The notes under the pieces: model-generated
Database searches by the model: none
What the model was told of the DNA's origin: nothing
What the model saw: the letters and a program-made list of their open reading frames with translations, nothing else
NCBI GenBank assembly: GCA_902462665.1
Contig: CABQCM010000024.1
Location: 1-9,572 of the forward strand
DNA: 9,572 nucleotides
Direction of reading: 5' to 3'
Source: an uncultured Oscillospiraceae bacterium
GTDB lineage: Bacteria; Bacillota; Clostridia; Oscillospirales; Acutalibacteraceae
Position numbers and translations under genes: made by a program
Shown here: positions 1 through 6,536 of the stretch, piece by piece
How positions within the stretch are numbered: the first letter of the stretch is position 1
Layout of the letters: each line of letters opens with the position of its first letter

Positions 1-497
1 GAGCCGCTGAGTACCCGATATGGATTGACCCAGGCGTGGAAAGAGATGCCCTTCGCGTGGGCGGCCTCGATGAACAGAGCGAGAGGATCGAAGTCCACCC
101 CTGCCCCTTGGCTGCCGGCAACCTGCGCCGACCAGGGGAAGATGGCGGAAGGATAAAAGGAATCCGAATGGGAGCGAACGTGAACAATGACGCTGTTAAG
201 GTGGAGTGCCAGGCATTTATCCAACAGCGCATCCACTGCCGCGCGGTAACTTTCGGCGTTTTTGTCTCGGCAGAGCTCTCCCATTTCATAAAAGTTAATC
301 CAAACGGCCCGCATTCCCTCCTCACAGGTCAAAGAAACCGGCGTGCGGGGAGCGGCGGACGAGGAAGCCGGCCAGGAGGTGAGGCTAGAAAGGGGGGCGT
401 TGACACTGGCGGCGGGACTATGGCGGCGCACGGCCACATAAGAGACGGTGGTAACGAGCAATGCAAGCACCACCATTAGGGGCAGAAATCGTTTCAT
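1..497 (-). CDS. GHL10 / DUF187 family glycosyl-hydrolase-like protein, exported, 3' part missing
   Basis: Partial gene; 165 complete codons are visible and the rest runs off the left edge. The start ATG at 497-495 follows AAGGAGGA with about 7 bases of spacing. Residues 1-24 form a signal peptide or membrane anchor (MKRF, then a hydrophobic run LPLMVVLALLVTTVSYVAV); no lipobox cysteine is seen. A Pro/Ser/Ala-rich linker (about 26-55) leads into a domain with the hallmarks of the GHL10 (YngK-like) TIM-barrel family: MRAVWINF at 62-69, SVIVHVRSHSDSFYPS at 102-117, PWS at 121-123, DPLALFIEAAHAKG at 137-150 and HAWVNPYR at 154-161. Family members are usually 400-550 residues, so about a third is present. 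They are presumed to act on cell-wall or other polysaccharides outside the membrane; the substrate is unknown. The start overlaps the stop of the small ORF upstream (ATGA). Family assignment is by motif recognition only. Confidence 0.85.
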   Translation of the reverse strand, partial: MKRFLPLMVVLALLVTTVSYVAVRRHSPAASVNAPLSSLTSWPASSSAAPRTPVSLTCEEGMRAVWINFYEMGELCRDKNAESYRAAVDALLDKCLALHLNSVIVHVRSHSDSFYPSAIFPWSAQVAGSQGAGVDFDPLALFIEAAHAKGISFHAWVNPYRVLSG

Positions 498-652
498 TCA
501 GCGTCCTCCTTCCGAAATGAATGGACGAGAGCCGGCAGCGCGGCCGTAACCACGGCAAAATATCCGATGGGGAACGTGATCAATTCCCAGCGTCTGGCCG
601 CAGTTCGGATGCGACGGCAAAAATGCGGACAGGCATCCGGTTGGCCGCTCAT
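494..652 (-). CDS. Doubtful small membrane-like ORF overlapping the GHL10 start
   Basis: A 52-residue reading frame starting MSGQPDACPHFCRR and ending FRKEDAE. Its TGA overlaps the ATG of the next gene as ATGA, the arrangement of translationally coupled genes. Residues 23-43 (from ELITFPIGYF to ALPALV) are hydrophobic enough for one membrane span, preceded by a basic stretch (RRIRTAARR) that would favour a cytoplasmic N terminus. Against it, no Shine-Dalgarno sequence precedes the ATG. The frame stays open upstream to a TAG near 735 without another ATG; a GTG at 670-668 is possible but equally unsupported. It could be a small coupled membrane protein, the tail end of a decayed gene, or chance. 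I do not recognise a family. Confidence 0.3.
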   Translation of the reverse strand: MSGQPDACPHFCRRIRTAARRWELITFPIGYFAVVTAALPALVHSFRKEDAE

Positions 653-797
653 AGGCAAGAAACGCGCCACTGTGTATTGGGAGACAGCGCGAACGGGGCG
701 CGCGTCCGGTGGTAAGCGGCAGACTCTCTATGATGTATATTCCGAAGGTGGGAAATTTATTTGAAGAAAGCAGTCGATGGCGGAGATTGTTTTAACG

Positions 798-1505
798 TTA
801 ATTTTTCGGTTTTTTCTGAAAATAGACTGTATGCGTCAGCGAATGGTCTTCCTGTGTCACCGGGAGCAGGTCGCCGGGATCCATTTTGCCGGTTGTTTCG
901 CGAAGTAGATCCCCGCCGAGATATTCGAAACCCACGCTCTTGCAAAAATCAACATAGGTTTCAAAAGAAGAAAAAATTGCTTGATACTGCGTTAAAAATT
1001 CAGCGGTTGCGCTTCCCCTTTCAAAAAACAACTCAATGACCGCTAGACGGCCGCCGGGCTTGAGACAGCAAAAAACTTCCCGTAGCAGGTCGGGATAATG
1101 GTTGACATTACAAAGCAAATTGCAGCTAAAAACGTCAATGCTTGCATCACGAAATGGCAGGGGCTGATCCAGATCAAGGTCAAACAGAAAGAAGCGCTCG
1201 TCGGTGCTGGCGTCGGCAAGAGCCGACAACACGGTAGGGCATGCGTCGGCGGCAATGAAAATACCGTCTGATTTGAGTCGATCGAGCGCGGGCGCAAAGT
1301 AACCGGACGGGCCGCTGGCCAGATCAATAATCACGCCGCCCGGCTCGGTGACAAAATCAAAGAATTTCTGCAGAACGCTGCAGCCGTGAGCTTCTTCCCT
1401 CTGCTTCTCAAAATTACGCCGCATATCGAGCGCGTCGCCAAAATCGGAATAAGAACGCTCCAGCGCCATCGACCATAGCGGGCGATCGGAATCTTGAAAA
1501 AGCAA
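798..1505 (-). CDS. Class I SAM-dependent methyltransferase (possible 5' frameshift)
   Basis: Rossmann-fold methyltransferase of the UbiE/Methyltransf_11 type. Counting from a TTG at 1505, motif I is VIIDLASGPSGYF (58-70, S-adenosylmethionine glycine loop), followed by IAADA with the ribose-binding acidic residue (D87). FDLDLDQPLPF (108-118) and DVFSCNLL (124-131) form the central strands, and LKPGGRLAVIE (148-158) is the post-motif IV strand. The N-terminal 50 residues are charged and helical; the substrate cannot be told. TAA stop at 800-798. The start is the weak point: this frame has no ATG before residue 13 and no ribosome binding site, yet stays open up to 1562 (upstream residues read SNREIHKARKHLL). 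An ATG with a GGGGAAG site lies at 1570 in a neighbouring frame, reading MHDQIESLLSPT. A one-base indel near 1535-1545 would join them. It lies 36 bases behind the SGNH gene if that ATG is used, so co-transcription is likely. Confidence 0.8.
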   Translation of the reverse strand: MLFQDSDRPLWSMALERSYSDFGDALDMRRNFEKQREEAHGCSVLQKFFDFVTEPGGVIIDLASGPSGYFAPALDRLKSDGIFIAADACPTVLSALADASTDERFFLFDLDLDQPLPFRDASIDVFSCNLLCNVNHYPDLLREVFCCLKPGGRLAVIELFFERGSATAEFLTQYQAIFSSFETYVDFCKSVGFEYLGGDLLRETTGKMDPGDLLPVTQEDHSLTHTVYFQKKPKN

Positions 1506-1606
1506 AAGGTGTTTTCGCGCTTTGTGAATTTCGCGGTTGGAGACAACAGCGACTCGATTTGATCATGCATTGTTTTCTTCCCCAAAAAAGACAAAACCAA
1601 AAACGA

Positions 1607-2161
1607 TTAGTCCAAATAAGGCTCGAGCACCTGAGTGACCCGATTGCCTACCTGCTTGATGCCTTCTTTGTTCAGATGGGTGAAATCGGTCGCGTCGATA
1701 TACTCCTCAATATGGGGGCGAACAAAGCCGTTGAGGTCGTTGATTTCCACCCCTTTGGTCTGCATGAAATGCACTGCACGGGAATTGTAATAATCAATAT
1801 CAATGTTGGCCTGGATGGGGTTTTGATCCCGCACGGGAGTAGAGGTGGCAAAGATGATGTGCGCGCCGGTCTTTTGCAGGTCGCGCAGGATACGGCCTAA
1901 CGTCTCGATGTATTCTTCCACCGGAGTGAACAGCTCGTAGCCGTTGTATTTGGTGATGTCCCAAATACCGTTGTTCCAATGGACGACGTCGGGGGCGTCG
2001 CCGCAAAGCCCCAGCCAGTCGCTGAGGCACCAGAGGGTGTATTTGGCATAACGGCAGTTATCCGTCGGTCCGTAGACCTCGGCACGGCCGTACAGGTTTT
2101 TACAGACCATAGGCATGTAATTGAGACGAATGGAATCGCCCAGCAACAGAATTTTTTTCAT
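1607..2161 (-). CDS. SGNH/GDSL-type hydrolase
   Basis: A 184-residue cytoplasmic protein of the SGNH (GDSL) hydrolase superfamily, serine esterases that often deacetylate sugars or hydrolyse lipids. The N-terminal KKILLLGDSIRLNY carries block I (GDS, nucleophile Ser10). HWNNGIWD (61-68) corresponds to block III, with Asn64 the likely oxyanion-hole residue. DFTHLNKEG (159-167) is block V with the Asp-x-x-His pair (D159, H162). The strand HIIFATSTPVR (101-111) fits the Rossmann-like core. The length is near the usual 180-220 for single-domain members. There is no signal peptide. The ATG at 2161 is preceded by AAAGGACGG, about 10 bases upstream. It is the first gene after the leftward promoter and is followed by the methyltransferase 36 bases later. 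The physiological substrate is unknown; an O-acetyl or acyl ester of a glycan is a reasonable guess. Confidence 0.85.
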   Translation of the reverse strand: MKKILLLGDSIRLNYMPMVCKNLYGRAEVYGPTDNCRYAKYTLWCLSDWLGLCGDAPDVVHWNNGIWDITKYNGYELFTPVEEYIETLGRILRDLQKTGAHIIFATSTPVRDQNPIQANIDIDYYNSRAVHFMQTKGVEINDLNGFVRPHIEEYIDATDFTHLNKEGIKQVGNRVTQVLEPYLD

Positions 2162-2224
2162 GGATATTCCGTCCTTTCAGTTTCTATGAAAAAAGAGAAA
2201 ACAGGTCGAAAAAAGATACATTTT

Positions 2225-2253
2225 ATTATAGCATTCCTGCTGGTGAAGCGCAA
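2225..2253 (-). promoter_or_regulatory. Sigma-A type promoter for the leftward operon
   Basis: Read on the minus strand: TTGCGC (2253-2248), a 17-base spacer, then a perfect TATAAT (2230-2225), preceded by TGC, which gives an extended -10 (TGn). Transcription would begin near 2218, leaving an AT-rich leader of about 57 bases before the SGNH hydrolase ATG. No operator-like repeat is evident in the leader. Confidence 0.75.
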
Positions 2254-2319
2254 GGAGGGAATCTGGTATTTCAGGGCAAGTAAGTGGAAAAGCGGGAAAG
2301 AAAATTACATTATTTTTTC

Positions 2320-2350
2320 AAAAGTTGCCCATAAACGGGCAACTTTTTAT
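2320..2350 (+). terminator. Rho-independent terminator, probably bidirectional insulator
   Basis: A perfect 11-bp inverted repeat AAAAGTTGCCC (2320-2330) / GGGCAACTTTT (2337-2347) with the 6-base loop ATAAAC. On the plus strand it is followed by a fifth T and TATT-like sequence, an acceptable U-tract. On the minus strand only the four U residues inside the stem follow, so that direction is weaker. No plus-strand gene lies just upstream in the window, so its likely role is to block read-through between the leftward bacterial operon and the rightward phage module. Confidence 0.75.
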
Positions 2351-2421
2351 TGAGTTGGCGGGGGGATTGAATTTGCAGGAAAGCATGGACAGACAAATCA
2401 CGCGCCGCCAAGGAGAAAGGA

Positions 2422-2937
2422 ATGATGACAGTAATGAAAGAGCTGAGCGAACACGAGAAATTATTCTGCCGATATTTTGTACAGACGTGCAGTGCAAGAG
2501 AGGCGGCCGCGCGGGCGGGGTATTGGGTGAATCCCGAACGCAGCGGACTCAAGCTGATGGCGCGGCAGGAGATAAGAGCTGAAATCGACCGCTTGCGGGA
2601 GATCCAGCAGCGCAGCGACGCTGGAGTGGCTTCGGGATTGGCGCGGCTGGCCTTTGGCGGGGTGGCCGACGCCATTCGACTAATGCGCCGTTGGGAGGAG
2701 ATGAGCGATGAGGAGTTGGAGACGTTGGATTTGTTCTGCGTCTCTGAGGTGCGCCAGCTCAAGGGAGGCGGACTGGAGATGAAATTTCATGACCGAATGG
2801 AAGCGTTGAAGGCGCTGCGCGAGGCATCGGCCGCCTCCCCCGACCGCGCTATCCCTTTTTATAAGGCGCTGGAACAGAGCGCTGCGATGGTGCGCAAGGA
2901 AGAGAGAGAAAGTCCCGCGTGTCGTTTGGACCAATAG
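2422..2937 (+). CDS. Phage terminase small subunit (Terminase_2-like)
   Basis: A 171-residue protein and the first gene of the phage module. The small terminase subunit binds the packaging site on phage DNA and hands it to the large subunit. Residues about 6-55 match the N-terminal helix-turn-helix of the Terminase_2/XtmA family: ELSEHEKLFCRYFV, then the AREAAARAGY recognition region, and MARQEIRAEIDRLRE leading into a helical oligomerisation region. The C-terminal part (MKFHDRMEALKAL, about 126-138) resembles the conserved KxxDxxKALE segment of the family, and the last 20 residues are charged. The start follows AAGGAG (2410-2415) with 6 bases of spacing; a second ATG lies directly after it. 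The terminase large subunit follows after an 86-base gap. No clear promoter is seen in front. Confidence 0.88.
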   Translation: MMTVMKELSEHEKLFCRYFVQTCSAREAAARAGYWVNPERSGLKLMARQEIRAEIDRLREIQQRSDAGVASGLARLAFGGVADAIRLMRRWEEMSDEELETLDLFCVSEVRQLKGGGLEMKFHDRMEALKALREASAASPDRAIPFYKALEQSAAMVRKEERESPACRLDQ

Positions 2938-3023
2938 GCGTAGCCGTCGTCAGCGCAATGCACCGTAAACCGTCGTTTTAGTATATCGAGGTATACGCGG
3001 GGGGCGGTCAAAGATGGATTCAT

Positions 3024-4310
3024 TTGGTAAGGGAGGGGAGAACAATCGAATTTGTAGCTTTTTCAGAAAAACAGCTTGACGCGCTGACCTGGTGGTGTGC
3101 GGCCAGCCCGTGGCGGGACTGCGACGCTGTCATTTGCGATGGAGCGGTGCGAAGCGGTAAGACCTTTTGTCTGAGTCTTTCGTTTGTGTCGTGGGCCTTT
3201 TCGCGTTTTTCAGAAGGAAGCTTTGCGTTGTGCGGAAAGACCGTATCCTCCCTGCGGCGCAACGTCGTGCGGCCCTTGCTCTCGGTGCTGTGCGAGCTGG
3301 GGGTGAGCTGTCAGGTTCGGGAAAGCCGGCACGAAATCCGAATGCGGTATGCCGGCCGCAGTCTGGTCTTTTATTTATTCGGCGGCCGGGATGAATCCTC
3401 GGCGTCGCTGATTCAGGGGATGACCCTGTCGGGGGTGCTGTTTGACGAGGTGGCGCTCATGCCCCGGTCGTTTGTGGAGCAGGCGTTGGCCCGATGCTCG
3501 GTAGAGGGATCGAAATTTTGGTTTAACTGTAATCCGGAGCATCCGCGGCACTGGTTTTATGAGGAATGGATTCAAAAAAGACAGGAAAAAAACGCTCTTT
3601 ATTTGCATTTTACCATGGAGGACAATCCGTCGCTGACCCCAGCCATCCGCCGGCGGTACGAGTCGCTTTACAGCGGAACCTTTTACGAGAGGTTTGTAAA
3701 AGGAGAATGGGTGGCGGCGGAGGGATTGGTATATCCCATGTTTTGTCCGGACAGGCACGTGGCTGAGCCGCCCGGCGTACCGGCGGGGCGATGGATTATT
3801 TCCTGCGATTACGGTACCACCAATCCGGCTTCCTTTGGCCTGTGGGGATGTTGGAACGGGGTGTGGTATCGGGTGAGGGAGTATTATTACGATTCCCGGC
3901 GGCAGGGGGCGCAGAAAACCGACGAGGAATACTACAGGGCGCTGGAGGAACTGGCGGGAGAGCTGCCGGTGGAAATGGTGATCTGCGACCCTTCGGCGGC
4001 GTCCTTTCTGGCCTGCGTGCGCCGTCACGGCCGGTTTCGGGCGGTGGCTGCCCGAAACGAGGTGGGGGACGGCATTCGTCGGGTTGCATCGGCTTTGAAT
4101 CAAGGACTACTGCGTTTTTCCCCTTCCTGCCGAGACACGCTGCGGGAATTTTCTCTTTATCGCTGGGAGGAGGGACGACAGGACCGGCCAAGAAAGGAGA
4201 ACGATCATGCAATGGATGACATTCGCTATTTTGTATCAACTGTGCTGGAGGGAGAGTCGGAATCCTTTGCGGCGGTGACGGTGAAAAGGGGAGGCGGTCT
4301 CTCAATTTGA
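3024..4310 (+). CDS. Phage terminase large subunit (PBSX/XtmB-like)
   Basis: A 428-residue ATP-driven DNA packaging motor and headful or site-specific nuclease. The ATPase domain shows Walker A GAVRSGKT (40-47), Walker B VLFDE (138-142) with the catalytic glutamate, and the coupling motif NCNPEHP (168-174). The C-terminal RuvC-fold nuclease shows its metal-binding acids in CDYGTTNP (D262), CDPSA (D322) and HAMDDIRY (D398/D399). All motifs are intact and the length is typical. The start is unusual: the first in-frame codon of normal type is TTG at 3024, without a good ribosome binding site. A strong GGGAGGGGAG (3031-3040) lies inside the frame, ideally spaced for the ATC at 3045. The protein conserved in the family begins near residue 8-10, so initiation at ATC or TTG are both possible. 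The portal gene follows 19 bases downstream. Confidence 0.93.
   Translation: MVREGRTIEFVAFSEKQLDALTWWCAASPWRDCDAVICDGAVRSGKTFCLSLSFVSWAFSRFSEGSFALCGKTVSSLRRNVVRPLLSVLCELGVSCQVRESRHEIRMRYAGRSLVFYLFGGRDESSASLIQGMTLSGVLFDEVALMPRSFVEQALARCSVEGSKFWFNCNPEHPRHWFYEEWIQKRQEKNALYLHFTMEDNPSLTPAIRRRYESLYSGTFYERFVKGEWVAAEGLVYPMFCPDRHVAEPPGVPAGRWIISCDYGTTNPASFGLWGCWNGVWYRVREYYYDSRRQGAQKTDEEYYRALEELAGELPVEMVICDPSAASFLACVRRHGRFRAVAARNEVGDGIRRVASALNQGLLRFSPSCRDTLREFSLYRWEEGRQDRPRKENDHAMDDIRYFVSTVLEGESESFAAVTVKRGGGLSI
3031..3040 (+). promoter_or_regulatory. Strong ribosome binding site inside the terminase frame
   Basis: GGGAGGGGAG, close to the anti-Shine-Dalgarno complement, lies 4-8 bases before an in-frame ATC (3045-3047) and has no ATG, GTG or TTG of the terminase frame after it at normal distance. 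It bears on the true start of the terminase large subunit. Confidence 0.5.
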
Positions 4311-4329
4311 AAAAGAAAGGAGAAAGCAT

Positions 4330-5499
4330 ATGGCATTTTGGAAACGCGCGCCCGGAAAGCCTACCGGTGTTTCAGCAGCGGCAGTGCAAACCGGGCGGCG
4401 GGAGGAATTTTCTGCAGCGCGCGGGTTGGGCGTGCCTTTGATGAAGCCGGAGGTACGTCTGCTACGTTCGGTATACGACGCGGTACCGCTCATCAGCGCG
4501 GCCGTGCATAAGCTGGTTCATTTGGTGGGCGGTTTTCGTGTGGAGTGCGGCGATGCGGCAGTGCAGGAGGAGCTAAGACAATTTTTGGAAGAGGTACCGG
4601 TAGGAAGCTGTTCGACTGGCGCGGAGGCCTTTCTTGCACAATATATGGAGCAGCTTTTGGTCTGCGGTACGGCGGTGGGGGAGATGGTATTGTCCCCCTC
4701 GCGCACCGAGATTGCGGCGCTTTACAACGCACCGCTCGAAAATCTGGAATTGGGGACAGGTGATTCCCCGCTTGCACTGCGGGTGTGGGTGAACAAGGGA
4801 ACCCACCGTGTCAGCGCACCCTGCCCCGAGCTGCTGTTCGTCAGCGCGCTGGATCCCGAGCCAGGGCGGGTGGAAGGCACTTCGCTGCTCAGCGGGCTGC
4901 CGTTTGTCTCCTCGGTGCTGATGCGCATCTATCAGACCATCGGGGTGAATTTCGAGCGGGTGGGCAATCTTCGTTTCGCGGTGACCTACAAGCCGTCGGG
5001 AGACTCTCTCGACCGCGCGATGGCGAAAGAGCGGGCCGGTGAGATTGCTCGCGAATGGGGTCGCGCCATGCAGTCAGGCCCGGGAGGCCAGGTCAGTGAT
5101 TTTGTGGCGGTGGGCGATGTGAATATCCGGGTGATCGGGGCTGACTGCCCGATGCCCGACACGCAGGTGCCGGTACGTCAGATGCTCGAACAGATTGTGG
5201 CGAAGCTGGGGATCCCTCCTTTTCTGCTGGGGCTTTCCTGGAACTCCACCGAGCGCATGAGCGCCCAGCAGGCCGATATTCTTACCAGCGAGCTGGACGC
5301 TTACCGGCGGCTGTTGACCCCGGTGATTTTCAAGCTTTGCAGAATGTGGTTGTGTTTGCACGGCTTTGATGATCATCCTCGAGTAGTCTGGGAGCCGGTG
5401 AACCTGCAAGATGAGGTCGAAATGGCCCGCGCCAGGCTGATGCGTGCTCAGGCCGCCGGGCTAGAGCGGGAACTGAATGAAACCGATGAACCAGTGTGA
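4330..5499 (+). CDS. Phage portal protein
   Basis: A 389-residue portal protein: a ring of twelve copies at one capsid vertex through which DNA is packaged and ejected, and the docking site for terminase and neck proteins. The sequence fits the HK97/PBSX (XkdE) portal class: SVYDAVPLISAAVHKLVHLV (47-66) is the conserved N-terminal helix of the wing. LPFVSSVLMRIYQTIGVNFE (190-209) follows a strand-rich centre, and KLGIPPFLLGLSWNSTERMS (292-311) with the helix QADILTSELDAYRRLLTPVI (314-333) is the signature clip/stem region. A short charged tail (about 362-389) follows. The length is at the compact end for the class. The start has AAAGGAG (4316-4322) 7 bases upstream. The stop lies shortly before the likely protease start at 5525; the longer protease reading frame would overlap it. 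Confidence 0.92.
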   Translation: MAFWKRAPGKPTGVSAAAVQTGRREEFSAARGLGVPLMKPEVRLLRSVYDAVPLISAAVHKLVHLVGGFRVECGDAAVQEELRQFLEEVPVGSCSTGAEAFLAQYMEQLLVCGTAVGEMVLSPSRTEIAALYNAPLENLELGTGDSPLALRVWVNKGTHRVSAPCPELLFVSALDPEPGRVEGTSLLSGLPFVSSVLMRIYQTIGVNFERVGNLRFAVTYKPSGDSLDRAMAKERAGEIAREWGRAMQSGPGGQVSDFVAVGDVNIRVIGADCPMPDTQVPVRQMLEQIVAKLGIPPFLLGLSWNSTERMSAQQADILTSELDAYRRLLTPVIFKLCRMWLCLHGFDDHPRVVWEPVNLQDEVEMARARLMRAQAAGLERELNETDEPV

Positions 5500-5524
5500 T
5501 GAAACAGAAAGGATGAGATACACA

Positions 5525-6523
5525 ATGAAGCAAGAAGAGAGCCGTACAGGGGACGGTGCGTCGGCTTCCCCCGAGGAACTGGCGCTGATTAACAAGCTAT
5601 CCCGCCGCGCTTTGACGGCGCAGGAGGTGTATGTGTTTTCCCTGACGTTATGCGACAACGAGGTAGACCGGGATTTTGAGCGTTTTACCGTCGAAGCGCT
5701 GCGCGAAATGGCCCCGATGTTCGTGGGGAAAACCGGGATTTTCGATCACTCGATGAAGGGGCGCGACCAGATTGCTCGTATTTTTGAATGCCATGTTGAG
5801 CGCATGGAAGGAGCGATCACCAGCACCGGCGAGGCCTATCATCGGCTGCGTGCAAAGGCATATCTGCCCCGCACTGCCCGCAATGAGGATATCATCCTGG
5901 AAATTGACGCGGGAATCAAAAAGGAGGTCAGCGTAGGCTGCTCGATGGGAGAGCGCCGCTGCTCGGTGTGCGGGGCGGACCTTCGGGCGGGAAGCTGCAG
6001 CCATGTGCGTGGCCGCCGGTATTCCAAGGATGGGCGGCAGGTGGTGTGCTTTGCCGAACTTTCTCGCCCTTCGGACGCCTACGAATGGTCTTTTGTCGCA
6101 GTTCCCGCTCAACCCAGGGCGGGAATATGCAAAAGCTATCGGTCGGGCGAGCCGGGCCTATTTTTCGAGGACGGCGAGCCGGAGGGGTACGGCGATACCA
6201 TCAAACGGCTGCAAGGCGGCGGCTCCGTCACCCTCCAGCAGGGAGAGGGACAGCAGCTTTTGGAGTATATCGGGCGGCTGGAGGGGCTGTCGAAGCGTTA
6301 TTTGGATGAGCTGGGGGAGGATTTGCTGCGGCTGATGGCGGTGGTGCATCCCGAACTGGGCCGTCCGGCGGCGCAGCGCATTGTCGGTAAGCTGGACGAA
6401 GGGGAGCGAAAATCCCTGCGCAAGGCCTATCAAAAGCAGCTTGACCGGCAGGCGCCGCCCATTCCTCAACTCGACGGCGGCCCAGTGCCCGGAACAGAGA
6501 GCAATCAGGGATTTGTAATTTAA
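5525..6523 (+). CDS. Phage prohead protease (XkdF / S78-like) with zinc-knuckle and C-terminal extension
   Basis: A 332-residue protein placed between portal and capsid, where HK97- and lambda-type phages keep the maturation protease. Residues about 34-203 fit the herpesvirus-assemblin-like fold: FDHS (His75), KEVSVGCS (Ser136 most likely nucleophile) and DAYEWSFVAVPAQPRAGI (184-201, Glu187 as third triad member), the last being the classic prohead-protease signature. Between them sits a Cys cluster, C146-x2-C149-x8-C158-x-H160, that could hold zinc. Residues 205-332 are a charged, partly helical extension ending in a Pro/Gly-rich tail; it may act as scaffold, since no separate scaffold gene is present. 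I chose the ATG at 5525 because AAAGGATGAG precedes it; the frame also opens at 5477 (16 residues longer, overlapping the portal). The decoration-like gene follows after 13 bases. Confidence 0.85.
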   Translation: MKQEESRTGDGASASPEELALINKLSRRALTAQEVYVFSLTLCDNEVDRDFERFTVEALREMAPMFVGKTGIFDHSMKGRDQIARIFECHVERMEGAITSTGEAYHRLRAKAYLPRTARNEDIILEIDAGIKKEVSVGCSMGERRCSVCGADLRAGSCSHVRGRRYSKDGRQVVCFAELSRPSDAYEWSFVAVPAQPRAGICKSYRSGEPGLFFEDGEPEGYGDTIKRLQGGGSVTLQQGEGQQLLEYIGRLEGLSKRYLDELGEDLLRLMAVVHPELGRPAAQRIVGKLDEGERKSLRKAYQKQLDRQAPPIPQLDGGPVPGTESNQGFVI

Positions 6524-6536
6524 AGGAGGATGTAAA

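Noticed and set aside
36..479. Plus-strand open frame opposite the GHL10 gene
   Set aside because: The minus strand encodes clear GHL10 motifs and a signal peptide with a strong ribosome binding site; the plus-strand product is Gly/Arg-rich and featureless.
715..760. TATACA -10-like box on the minus strand before the small ORF
   Set aside because: No acceptable -35 at 16-19 bases; AT-rich chance match is likely.
2937..3023. Short repeats (GTATA twice, CCGTCGT twice) in the gap between terminase genes, considered as a packaging or attachment site
   Set aside because: Too short and too few to distinguish from chance; no inverted symmetry.
3375..4103. Long minus-strand open frame (242 codons) opposite the terminase large subunit
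   Set aside because: Lies wholly inside the terminase gene with intact motifs; rich in Arg/Pro/His and lacking recognisable domains or a start signal.
5525..6523. Internal start giving a separate lambda Nu3-like scaffold from the protease gene
   Set aside because: Candidate in-frame starts in the second half (for example ATG near 6335) have no Shine-Dalgarno sequence at usable distance; only the fusion idea is kept.
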